DNA from: Oxyruncus cristatus
Taxonomy: Eukaryota; Chordata; Aves; Passeriformes; Cotingidae
Direction: 5' to 3'
Assembly: GCA_013399855.1 (NCBI GenBank)
Contig: VXAY01007399.1
Location: forward strand, 749,034 to 813,033
Length of the DNA: 64,000 bases
Part shown: positions 36,701 through 48,700 of the stretch, piece by piece
Numbering within the stretch: position 1 is the first letter of the stretch
Layout of the letters: every line of letters begins with the position of its first letter
Notes under the pieces: generated by a model
Told to the model about the DNA's origin: nothing
Seen by the model: only the letters and a program-made list of their open reading frames with translations
Databases searched by the model: none
Program-made: the position numbers and the translations under genes

Positions 36701-39700
36701 CATTTCTCTGTTCGACAGGGGAATCCAGGCGACTCACAGCGTCCCTCAGCTGGAGCAGGTGAACTCTTCTGCATCAACAGTGATAGAGCTGTGCACATCT
36801 CAGTGCATTGCAGCTCAGTGTAGACACCCCTGAGCTTGTACGGAGGGAGAGAGGCGCAGAAGCAGGTGGTTGGGAATGCAGTTAAATCAATTTGGGCACA
36901 GCACTGTGCTAATAAAGTTCAATTCTGACAGGATTTCTTCAATCTCTCCAACCTTGTAGCTATTCTGCCTAGTTGCTATCTCTGCTTTGGTGCTGCAGGT
37001 TCTGTGGGCACATGTCCTGAGCAGCCTGGTTCCCCCGAGTGCATGACAGCTGAGAAAAGCAGACTCATGAAGGAAATACCACTGTTTTCAGTGCTGTCAG
37101 TGTGATGCAGGTCTCTTCTGCATATTTATCCTTCTGCCTATTACTCTCTCCCTAGATCCTCCCTCTTTGGGGAGCAGGGGCAACATAAAACTGATAAAAC
37201 AATTCCTGGCACAATGTAGAAGGATGGATTGCATGAGTTCCCAAGGAGGCCACCGGTGTTTGTCTTGCCCCTCTCCTGAGGAGGCACAGTTAGCTCTGCT
37301 AGTCCTGAAAGACCTCTATCCTTCCTCTTCCAGTATGTGTTGGAGAACATGGATATCACAGGCACACCCATGCTGGAATCAATGGGTTTGCATGAACCAG
37401 AAGTGGAAGAGCTACGTGAGGCTCTGCGGGCTGCCATCCAAAAGACACAGATCCCTCTCCAAGCCTACGGCAAGAGATACGAGAAGTTCTTAGAGATAAA
37501 TAACAACGATATCCAGTACTTTGTAAAGTAAGTGGCTTCTGACAAAGCACCTCTGACCCAAATGGCAAGCCTTTGCAGAAGCTGTTGTGTGGATGGGCTG
37601 TTGTGTGTTGTGTGAGAATATGGGACCTGTTCTGACACCATGTGCCTCAGATGTGAGATCAGGCATCCATCAGAGGCAGCCTTCATCATGGGTGATGGTC
37701 TGTGCTTTTAGAGGACGTTGGCGGTGGCAGTGAGAATTCCTTCCTGCCTCTGACAGCAGTCACATTCCTGTCATGTTTGTCAGTGTAATTGGAGATATTA
37801 ATGGCCCTAAAAATGAATCATCCCGTTTGAGAATCCAGTTAGCATACTTGACCCTGACCTCCTTCATATAGTGTCTGGCCAGGCTGATAGCATTCTGTAG
37901 ACAGTAATGTTTCCTTTTGTTTCAACCTCATTGTTTTGACTACCAAAACTCTTTGCACCTATGCTGTCCTTTAGCCTCTGTTACTTTAAAGGACTTCAAT
38001 TTGGGTGTCACGTTTTCTCCGCACAGTGGGAATGAAGCTCTTTCTCTCTTTTGTTATTCCAGCTTAATCAATTTACAAATCCCATCTGACAAATTTCTGT
38101 CTCTTCCCAGAACACGCTGAAGTGCCTACCCTCCCCTGAGGTGCTTCCTGATCTTTCCCTGTTTACAGCAGTGCTTTTATTTTGTCTCTCCCTCTCTTCT
38201 TGCCCTACTTCCTCTTTCATCTCTTTCTTTTACTCCCTTTCTGCAGCTAAAATATTTTGTGCTCTTATTCCACTCCACAGCTATCGTGCTCTAAAACTCA
38301 TTGTAGATTTGAGTCTGTCCCTTCCCTTGTTCCCCAATAATGTTCCTCAGAAGACATTGGCACCCTCTCCGTCTATGCTTGCAAAAAGTTGTAAAAATTC
38401 AAGTAGATGCATGTTTTAGTAACAATAAATGTATGCCTTATTAATTAAATGCCTCGGTCCTTTGTGTGGACACATCTGGACATCCTGCAAACAGCTTGGA
38501 TGCTCAAATATTGTTAAGGTCTACATTACCATTTTGTTGTTGGTGTTTTTATTTACAGAGACTATGAAGAGCAGTTTCCACCTGCTCAGGAGGTGATGAG
38601 GATAGTAAACGAGTACTTGTCTGAAAAGGAGAACCTGGACAACGTTCTCCCTAGTTCCGTTATCATTGGTCCCTTCCATGTCAGGATAGAATATATTAGG
38701 CAAAATCTGTCTGGAAAGTACAAAGTGCTTGCCACTTCCGTGTTGGACATGCTGGCTAAAAACCTCCATTTGCAGGTGCAGAATGTAAGTTACCTGGTTC
38801 AGTAGGTTACCTGTCTGTGTCTTGTCTTGTCCTTCTGCTTTTGAAGTTGCTGTGGTTTTGTGAAATGGGCAAAAGACAGTACCTAAGGCCACATTAATGA
38901 GGATATTTTAAAGATCGCATTGGAGTGAATATTTAAAATTAAAACTGGAGGGGAGGTATGCATACTCAACCAAATCAAGTAGTAAATATACTTAATAGAT
39001 TACGTGCCTGAAACCTGTAGCTCTTGAGACGAAATTCTTCCAGACCTTGCCATCTTATAAAATGTATTGGTGGATTGAAAAGGTCTGTCCAGTAGACAAC
39101 TGGAAGGTCCTTCTGTTTGCTCTGAGCATAACTGCAATATAGGCAATAGCATCTGCCAGCCAGTTGTCTAAATCTGTTATTGTCATCATTTCCACTCATA
39201 CCTGCAGTTCCTCTTCTTTTGGTAGTTTCATTCCATTTGCGCTCAGATGAGATGGATGGGGAAAGACTGTGAAAAGGAAAAGAAAAGAACAGGGCTATGT
39301 ACTCACCACTTGGACCACCTGCAGTATGGGAAGTGGGTGGGTCATGGCAGGTTTTCCAGTTTGTTTATAAGCCATTATTGACTTTTTGGTGGTCTTTTCT
39401 CTGCTGTGTCATCCTGCAGATCTGTAATGCGTATGAAACCATCAGCAGCAAAATTCATGTGAAACCAAAGACTATTGAGGAGCTGACGGAGCTGCGTGAC
39501 TGGATGAAGGGAGTCCCCGAGCAGCTGGCTGTGCAGGAGGTAGGACATGCTCTCATTTGGACATGGACACCAAGGGAAGTGAGGAGGAAGTTTGTCATTG
39601 TAATGTGTGGTGTCTCAGAAGGAGAACTCCGGGATTTTTACTTGAATGTCTTTGCATGTAATTCCGCGAGATTCCTGGCTTTGTGTTTTTAAAATTCCTA

Positions 39701-42700
39701 AGATTTGTATTTTTAAATACAAGTATCGTGAATTTAAATATCTTTGCAAAACTAAATAGCAGTTAAAAATCTTGCCTAAAATACTTATGTATGCATTTTG
39801 CTGCCTTCATGGTCCATTCTGCATTTGTGTACTGAATAGCTGTCATCTACAAATGAGTGCTGTTTTCAAGAAAATCTTTCTGACCAATGTTTGTATTGCT
39901 GTTAATGTATTTCTTCTACTAGGACATTTTAGTACTGAGTTATTTCAAAGTTATTTGAAGTGTAGGTCTTTTCTCAGCTGAACAAATGGGGAACAAAGGC
40001 ATCAAGCTGTAAGCTGACTCGTCTATGCCAAGGAAAGAACCTGGAGGATAACCCAAAACACTCAATTTCTGTCCAGCACTTTATCCACTAAGTCACACTT
40101 CTTTTCATTCACATAGAACAGAGGGTGATGATGGCGTGATCATTCTCAGAACAAGGGGTTTAAATCCATTCCCACTGTTCACACAGCACAGAAGCAGCCC
40201 ACATCACATTAAGCTTGTGTGACTAATGCTCTTCAAAGGCACCTCATGAAAATGAGGTGCACACCAGAGAGTTGGAATCAGCATGGTCTAAAGGTGTATA
40301 CTTTTTGTCTCTTTCTCTCACCCTGTGCAGCAACTGATTCATGAAGTCATGGAAGATTACAAGGTCATGGAGGAATTCCTTTACAATCTCACTGAAGAAG
40401 ATTTCAGTGACAAGTGAGCACAAGGCATTTCTCCCACTGTGGAAGTGGGACGCTTTGCAGCAATTGCCATTCTCAGTGCTTCAGGGACCATGTGTCTGTC
40501 AAGGGCTCCTGCCAAACTTCTAAGTGTCTCTCAGGCTATATGAGCACTGAATTCTTGAAATGAAGTTCGTAGACAAGAAGTGTGAGTTCATGCTGCCTTC
40601 TGGCCTGGGGCAAGGCAAACCGGTAGCTATTAACCTGTTAAGCATAGTAAAGCCCCTTTCTCTTGGTGGTTTTTTTTTTGAGACATTTGCAAGGTCTCAA
40701 AATGCACAGTTTAGTCTGTGTCTGAAACTAAATGAACACTTCCAAGATGGGAACACTCCCATAGTTTTCTTAGGAGTAGGAAGGAACCTGTACCCCTATT
40801 ATTACTGCACTTCTTCTCCGTGCAGTCTTCTCTTTGTTTTATTACTCAGATTGGGCCTTGACTGTACCCCAGTAGCAGAGTCAGCTCACAAACAGAGCCA
40901 CGAGGCTTCTAAAGTCTGCTCAGCCCTGGAAGTACTTCTCATATGACATGTACTTGCTCCAGTGTGTCTACAACCTGAGTGAGTCTCTGCAGAGTGCTCC
41001 TGAAACTAGAATCCTGAGGTGCACAGGGCAAAAACCCCACAGAAGCTGCAGGAAGGCAGCTCAGCCCTAGGACAGCTTGGCACAGGTGTGGCTGTGTGCC
41101 CTCTGGCCAGACCTGGCACAGGCAGGACTAGGAGGAGATGGCTGATCCCTGGGTTCTGGGAGGGGTGTGAGCCCGAGTGTAGTGCTGCAAAACTTGCACC
41201 TGGCGTTGCACACAGGCTGAGGAATCCAAATGGAGTCAGTAGTGGGTGGGCTGGGGCTGAGCAAATCCTGCCGTGGCTAAGCAGCCACTTTGTGCAGCCC
41301 TTCCTGGATCTACAACGCTCTCCCCAGGGCACTCTGCAAAGGCCTTGCTATCCAGGGCTCCCCTGTATCTGGGTTACCCTGGCCCCTCACCGCCCTGCTT
41401 AACAGGAGACTGGCTTTTTCAGTAGCCCTGAAAAGCCATAAGCCAAGACTCTGACCCCATTTTCTTCAGTTCCTTGTGAAAACATTCAAAGACAGACATT
41501 CCCTCTGGATGCCAACTGTTATTTTGCTGTCTCCTAGCTTTTCAGCAATGTAGCGGATTTGTTCCTTTTAAAAAGGCCCTCCACTTCTCCCCAGCCCTCT
41601 CCAGCTGAATAGCCTAGTCACAAGGACTGCATATCAACAAGACAAGCTGGAAAAAAATGTTTTGTTGAAAACACATGTGTTTCTGTTGTTGTAAAGCCTC
41701 CTTGTTTGGTGGGATTTGGCTTTCTCATTCTGTTATTTTCAGCATTTCAAACATATGCTCAAAAAGCTTTTCTCTCTCTCTTTCTCCTCTTTTTTTCTTT
41801 TTTTTCCTTTTTTTTTTTCCTTTTCTGTTTCTTTTCTTATATCATGTGAGTGCAGGTGGGCTGCAAGTTACTGGCCACTGAAAATATCTATGGAAACAGA
41901 GGCCATTCGGCTCCAGCATGTGGAGGACGAAGAGAAATTTCGCAAAGCGCAGATCCAGGATCAGAATTCATTTCAAGGCAAACTGGATGAGATGCAGGTA
42001 TTAAGCCCCTGACATGAACTGTCTGTAAAAGGGGGCCTTGAAGTTCTTGTGGTCAGGCAGGTGGGAAACTTTTCAGATGAGATTTTTGTCAGATGAGTTT
42101 TTAGGTCAATGTACTGTTGGACCGAAAATTATCACACACCCCCCCTTGGTTATTTTTGTTTGGCTTTTGATGAAGAGTTTCATTTTTGTGTGAAAGACAA
42201 TAATCTGCAGAAGTACTCATTTTTCAGTGGGAAGGTGCTCATCGAGATACAATGTTCCAATTGTTGGTGCTCGGGCAACACATCCACCTCCTTTTTCCTA
42301 CTTGTGTGCTCAGTTCCCTGCAGAGCATCTCCTACAATGCGCTGCCATCAAGGGGGGAAATCCAGCATTCAGCCATGGGACTCATCTTGTGGTAAAAAAA
42401 ACTGAAATAATTGCAGAGTTTTGGAGCTGAGATACCTCTGGTGTCTCTTAAACAGTCTGGATTTTATTTTTTCACCAGAAAGTCTTAAATACAGGAAAAA
42501 AAAAAAAAAAGGCATCTTAGAAAGACTGTAATCACTGAGCTAGAATATCTTGGAAATAGATTCCCAAAATGTTAATACTCCAACACTGGATTAAAAAAAA
42601 ACAAACCCAAACCAACCAATAAACAAAATCCAAATAAATAAAAACCCCACACAAAATACTAAAGCAAAATATAAACCAAACAAACAAACCCAACCCACCA

Positions 42701-45700
42701 AAACAAAACAGAAAAATTATTAAAGAAGTTCTAGACATGTGTTGTTAAACAATTCTTGGATAAAAACTGAGTGACCAGTAGAGCTATCATTTGCACTTTA
42801 CCGATTCTGATGACACACAGCTAATGACAGTATAAATTCAATATCAAGAAATTTGGCCACAGACTTATTGCTCCTATTCCTTGGGGATCATCTGTTGTCA
42901 CAAAGACGAAAAGCAGCTGGTCATCACATTTGCACTTTCATCCACCTCACCAGTGGTTATTGCTTCTCCTCACCACTTTCATCATGGTCTAAACGGAATT
43001 GGTTTGGTGGAGGTGAAATTTTGAGCATAAAAATCTTGCCTTTGAATGTAACAAAGAGACACCAGGAAGCTGAGATCTCTAGAGGCAGTACCCAGCTTCA
43101 GAGCCCCATCTTATGCCTGCCTTTTCTCTTCCAGCTGACTATAGGTGGATTTTCCATCCAGTCAGACGTTAACCAAGCTCATGAGTTCGCTGAATACGCA
43201 AGGGACGTCCGGAAGCAGCTGAAGGAGCTTCAGGATTTGGCAGTTCTGTACAACAACAGGGAAAGACTCTTTGGCATCAAAGTTACTGATGTAAGTGTTA
43301 GGTGCTGTGCCTGCAGGACTCTAGTCTTTGCTGGCATTTCTAGGTGGTAGGTAGAGCAAATAGTGGGACCTACTTCCTCAGAAAGGAATCCTTCGTGCTG
43401 TTTTGGTTTATCTGGTGACCTGCTCCTCGGTCCTGTAGAATGACCACACTGTGCTGCAGAAGTGCTGATCCCAGGAGAATGTGGAAGGCTGCTCAGGGCC
43501 TGATATTGCCACTTCTTCAGTGCCCGCACTGAGACCTGAGGGATGGTGACGAGGAGGAATTGGTTGGGGAAGGTCTTGAAGCAGCAGTTAAGATGCATCC
43601 TTTTCTGTAAGGCTGTTGCTGCAGGTCTATGGGTGTGAATGCGGGTGGTTGCATGATGGGTGCTGACAGCTGGCTGGGCTCGGAGCGTGGTGTTCTCCTA
43701 AGGCAACAGTTTATGTAGTTGCAAACACTCATTTTGCTTGTAGATGCTCAGCTGCCAGTGAGTCATTGTCATCCACATCCAGCCTTGTCTGGCTGCAAAC
43801 CAGGAGTTCACGTGATCTTTTCCTACCCCTCAGTCTGTGGTTACTCCTCCTTCACTGTAAGGAGACAAGTTTTGATATGGTTGTGCAGTGTGTGCTTTCA
43901 TTGACTGTGTGTGGCCTGCCCATCAAAATCTCTTCACCCTGCAGGAGAGTATTTGTAGAGGCAAATGGAGGGAGTGCTTTCCATGCAGGCACAGCTCCAC
44001 TGGATGCATTTTGTCCTGGATGTGTCAAGCCCAGCTCTGCTGGTTGCTCTCCCTTGGAATATATATTGTTGTCCCAGGAGAAGGTAGTCCGATGGATGCT
44101 CTTGAAGTACATGTTTTCTCATTGCTGGCTTCGGATTCAAAAAAGAGTTGGGCTTTTTTTGGCATATAATCTGTCATCTAGAGGTGAATATACTTGTTGC
44201 TTATGCCTTTTCTTTCTCTCTTTCCAAAGTACGGTGTGGTGTCCAAGATGACTAAGGAATTCCAGCCGTACTATGATCTCTGGACTACAGTGTCAGACTG
44301 GATGAATTGGAACGAGAGCTGGATGAATGATTCTCTTGTTAAAATTGAGGCTGAGGAGCTAGAAAAGAATGTCAATGACTCTCTTAAGACAATGCAGAGA
44401 TGCGTGAAGCAGTTCAAGGATTCACCAGGTAGATACACAATCTGGGGAAAGGAAGTTGGTGCATATCAACGTTTTGAGGTGAGGCATGTCATGGAGTACT
44501 CTGAACAGGGATTGTCAGGATGTCACATGTGTGTATTAGAGACAGCTGAGAAAATTATGCTAGCAAAGTTATTTTCCACCTTTTTTATCCTGAAATAGTG
44601 ATGATTCACATTTAGATACTAGTTAGCTGCTTGAAGTGCCAGTTTGGCATGGAAACTACCAGGCTGCAAATCCCTTTTATACCTAATTCCCAAGATGGTA
44701 CTGAAATAAAAGCCACCCTCTGATGTTGCAGTTAGTATTTACTCATATATATAAAGTGAAATAATCCTGGCTAGTCACAGAGAATTACTATATAGCCCAC
44801 TGGCTAGACATGTGGGTTTCAGCCCTTACACGAGTCAGGCAGCAAGGGAACTTGAATCTGGGTCTTCCAGGTGCTGTTTTCTTGGCCAATCCTAATTTCT
44901 CTATTGGCCAATGAATTTAATGGAAAGCCAGAAGAGGTCTTGATTTTGTTATGAATAAAATAAAATTGCAAAATCTGGAAATGATCTGTGGAATATAATA
45001 ACAGTTTTCCTTCTTGCCTGAATGTGTATGAGGTTTAGATGATTGCACCCAGTCCTTGCAATTCACGTGAATGTCTTTTAACCATTTCTCATAATAAAAC
45101 TGTAATTGAGACTTCAGTTGTAGCTTAACTTCCTATTCCCTGATTCTCAGAACTGGTCATTCTTTAGAGCTGATTCTAAAAATCTCCTGCCAGATGGCTT
45201 AGATTGAAATATATTTTGCTGTGGGTGATTTTTGATTCATCCTTTTTGACTTGAACTTGCTCTTAAACAATGCCATGAATCAGCCCCAATGGAGGAGGTG
45301 ATGAGTGGATGTGTGAGTAACTATGAATCATTATGATAAACAGAAATACTAAGAATACCTGCTCATATTCATTGCAATATTCCCCAGCACCTGGAAATAT
45401 ATGTTTTGTCCTTGAATCTGCCTTGTCTTTGCATACACCCATCAGGGAGTGTGAGGCGGTCACATCCTTGCTGCGAGTGTGCAGTGCAGCCACTCAGGGT
45501 TCAATCAAAGGAGGCACATGCTGCAGCCAGATTTTGAAGAGAAAGCAAGTCCTGTGTTCTTTGTCTACCCATTGCTTTACTCACAGTAGCGCAAGCAGGA
45601 TATGAACACTGAAGAGACAGGGGTTTCCAGGATGCCCCCAAAAAGAAAAGCCCATTCTTTCACTTTGTCCTTCCTATGAGGCAGAAGTAGATTTGTCCCT

Positions 45701-48700
45701 AGCATGGCTGTAGGCTGGCAGGGCCTCTACTGCATGCTTCCCATTTCCAGAGCTGGCTGGGATCCCAGCCTACCTCTAGCTCCTAGGTGTGGTGTCCATC
45801 TTCTATTGAGGATGGTCTGAGCTGGGCTGTGAGATAGCTTACAATGTAGCCTTGTTAAGAAGTGAATATCTTGGCATGAGGACCAGAGCTTCTAAAATAT
45901 CTACTGGCAGATGAGGCTTCATCATGCTTGAGCCCATATCAAGGAGTTAAATTTGCTTACTTCTTGTCCTCTGGTGAGCTGAAGCCGAAGGCACACTTCT
46001 GCTTAGCATGGGCTTGCCTGTAACAGGCTTTTGGCTGATAGGCAGATCTGCTTCTGGGAGTGGGCTTGAATCCCACCTTAGTGGCCATATAGAGAGATCC
46101 TTCATATCCTCATTACTGCAACCTGCATTTTCCAGTGCTCTCTCCTGCTGCTTACCTACCCCATACCATGTAAGTACATGCACGTCAGGCTTTAGACAAC
46201 TTCTAGAAATTCTTTAAGGCATCTTCCTCACCCAGTGTTTCTGCTGATGTTGTTCTGTTTTTCCCCCTGAAAGACTGCCAGGGTGTTGCAATGAGCTTTC
46301 GAGACAAGGTTGAAGAATTCAAACAATACGTCCCCTTAATTCAAGGACTGCGCAATCCTGGTATGAGAGAGCGGCACTGGGAGATGCTGTCGAGCAAAAT
46401 TAGCCCCGATGTCAAGCTAGAACCCACTCTGACTCTTGGTCGCTGCTTGGAGCTGAACCTGCAGGACCACATTGAGAGCATTCTCAAAGTGGCTGAGACA
46501 GCCAGCAAGGAATACGCCATCGAAAATGTGAGCAGAGAGGACTTGCTGTATCTTTGTATCTTTAGTTACTTCCCAAATATGCTTCTGCTGAGGGGGCAGT
46601 CGTTGCCTTGGGTGGTGTTCCTGTTGTCCCAGAGACACATTCTGCAGCACAAGTCAAAAGGCCGCTGCCCTTACAGAGGGAAGCAATGGCCACACAACTG
46701 AGTTCACACGCTAGACGAACATATTCCACCTGGTGTAGAATTTCGGTTGTAGCATAACAGCACTGCCCAATGGTTATGCTGATCCACTGCTCGGGTATCA
46801 CTCCTCACTTTGGGATTAGTGACTGGTTATGTTAAAATAAATCGACTGTCTGCATTCTGCCGTTCAAATGTTATGTCAAGGGGATTAGCTGGGACTGGAA
46901 ACAGAGATGGCCAATCCTTTAAACCAGTCGACCAGTGCAGGGAAAACTTGCTGGCTCTGGAGATTCTTAAGTTAGATAGCCTGAAATACTATCAGTTCAC
47001 CAGTTCACATACAATCTAAGATGGTCTTGATTAAAAGTCATGACCTTGTGGCAGCTCTTGTTCCCTGAAATCTCAGGGATATTTCCCCCTTAGACATAGC
47101 CATCATTAACCATAGTCATTAACGGGCCCTTTGCTGGCAGCCTCCATGCATCTCATTGCATAAATGGGCCTGAAGGTGAAATTGCCATTTTTTTCCCCTC
47201 AGGGTGTTCCTTTCAGCACAGGTGTTGAGGTGTTCTCTCTGTGGGCAAAGCAGAGGAAATGTGCTGTTGCTGAGTGTGTCATGCATTAAATACACAGCTG
47301 CAGTTTCCAGTGGAATCCAGGAGTGAAAAGCTGTCATTTCCTAGAGAAGGGCATTAAGAGAGTTGTGGAAGCTGGGATAACCATTGCAGGTTGTGTCTGA
47401 AAATTAAATTCATTGTCCCTCTGTTTCAGTCACTCAACAAGATAGAGAGTGAATGGAAATCAGTTGTATTTGCTGTGATGCTTTACAAAGAAACAAAAAC
47501 GTATATTCTGAAAAGCACCGATGACATTTCTCAGCTCCTGGATGATCATATTGTCCTGGTTCAGAGCATGTCCTTCTCACCCTTCAAGAAACCTTTTGAG
47601 GAACGGATGAATGAATGGGAAAATAAGCTGAAGATGACACAGGTATTGGTTTCTTACCCACACATGTGTGGTGAAGGCAGGCAGCTGGGCTGTGCTGCCA
47701 TGCTGGGACATGGAGACTGTGCAGTTGCTGCTAAGGAGCTGGAAGGACAGCAATTGAGAGAGTATCAGTCTTTAGGGAGGAATAGGGCCTCTCAAAGCCC
47801 TCTGACTCCAGTAAAATAATGCAGATCTTTTGCTGCCTATTGCAATATGTTTTGGTGGGGCCAGAACTCTCCCATTGCTGTCTTAAACAGTCTTACTGGT
47901 TTCTCCAATCATGCTATACTAACAGACCTCACAGATTCTTACAAACCCTGTGAAATCCATGCTATCATTCACATCTCAGTGTAGGAAAGCACATGAAAGA
48001 CTACTTTTAAGCAGAATCTGGCAGATTGTGCCAGTGCTTTTTCCTCAGACCAGCAGCACCCAGCAGGACTCTGACAGCAAAATAGCATTGATGCAGGAGA
48101 AAAGTTCCAATACAAGTGTCTGGCTGGAGAACTCTGTGTAAATGTTGGTGTTTGCTGTCTGTTATTCATATCTACCTTATTCTGTCTGTTGGTGCTTACC
48201 ATCTGGGTGTGCCTGGGCCACTGCTGGAGTGCTAGCCTTGTCTCATGAGGATACAGAAATGCTACTCCAAGCCCCATGGCAGTAGGTGACATGGGGAAAT
48301 TCAATTACTTACTGTGTGGTTTTGGCAGTGATGGTGTACAGGTTTTCACGCTGCCTTTCCCACCCCTTCTTTTGATTGTGTCACTCCTATCACGAAAGGC
48401 CCATGAATCTGCTTCTGGGAAGGGGCTTGTCAGGGTTAACTGATGGAGTACAGCAAACATTGTTGTCTGTAGCCCCAGAAAACTCCAGCTCTTGCTAGGT
48501 CAGGTGGACTGCAGATAGCACCATGTGTCTAAGGCAGTCTGAAAAGGAGTCAAACACTTCAGTTGCTTTGCAGTGTTGGATACCTTACCCAGGCCATCCA
48601 ACCTCCTGCAAATGGAGGAGAAGGATGTTCTTCAAACCTAATTCTCTTGCTCCTCTGAATGCCTGACAAACAGGGTTTCCTGCCTGGTGTTTAACTTAAA

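Larger units (their letters stand above)
35598..46273 (+). other. DNAH1: DNAH1 introns 10-18
   Basis: Intron 14 has a 22-nt perfect hairpin at 40239-40260. Intron 15 ends in a long pyrimidine tract (about 41757-41839). Intron 16 has an A15 run (42496-42510) and an A/C-rich low-complexity tract (about 42592-42717). Intron 18 has paired ATTGGCCAAT-like palindromes near 44882 and 44903. Confidence 0.6.

Noticed and set aside
42240..42280. X-box-like GGTGCTCGGGCAAC in intron 16
   Set aside because: Only 12 of 14 positions fit. Sites of this quality are expected by chance in a window this long.
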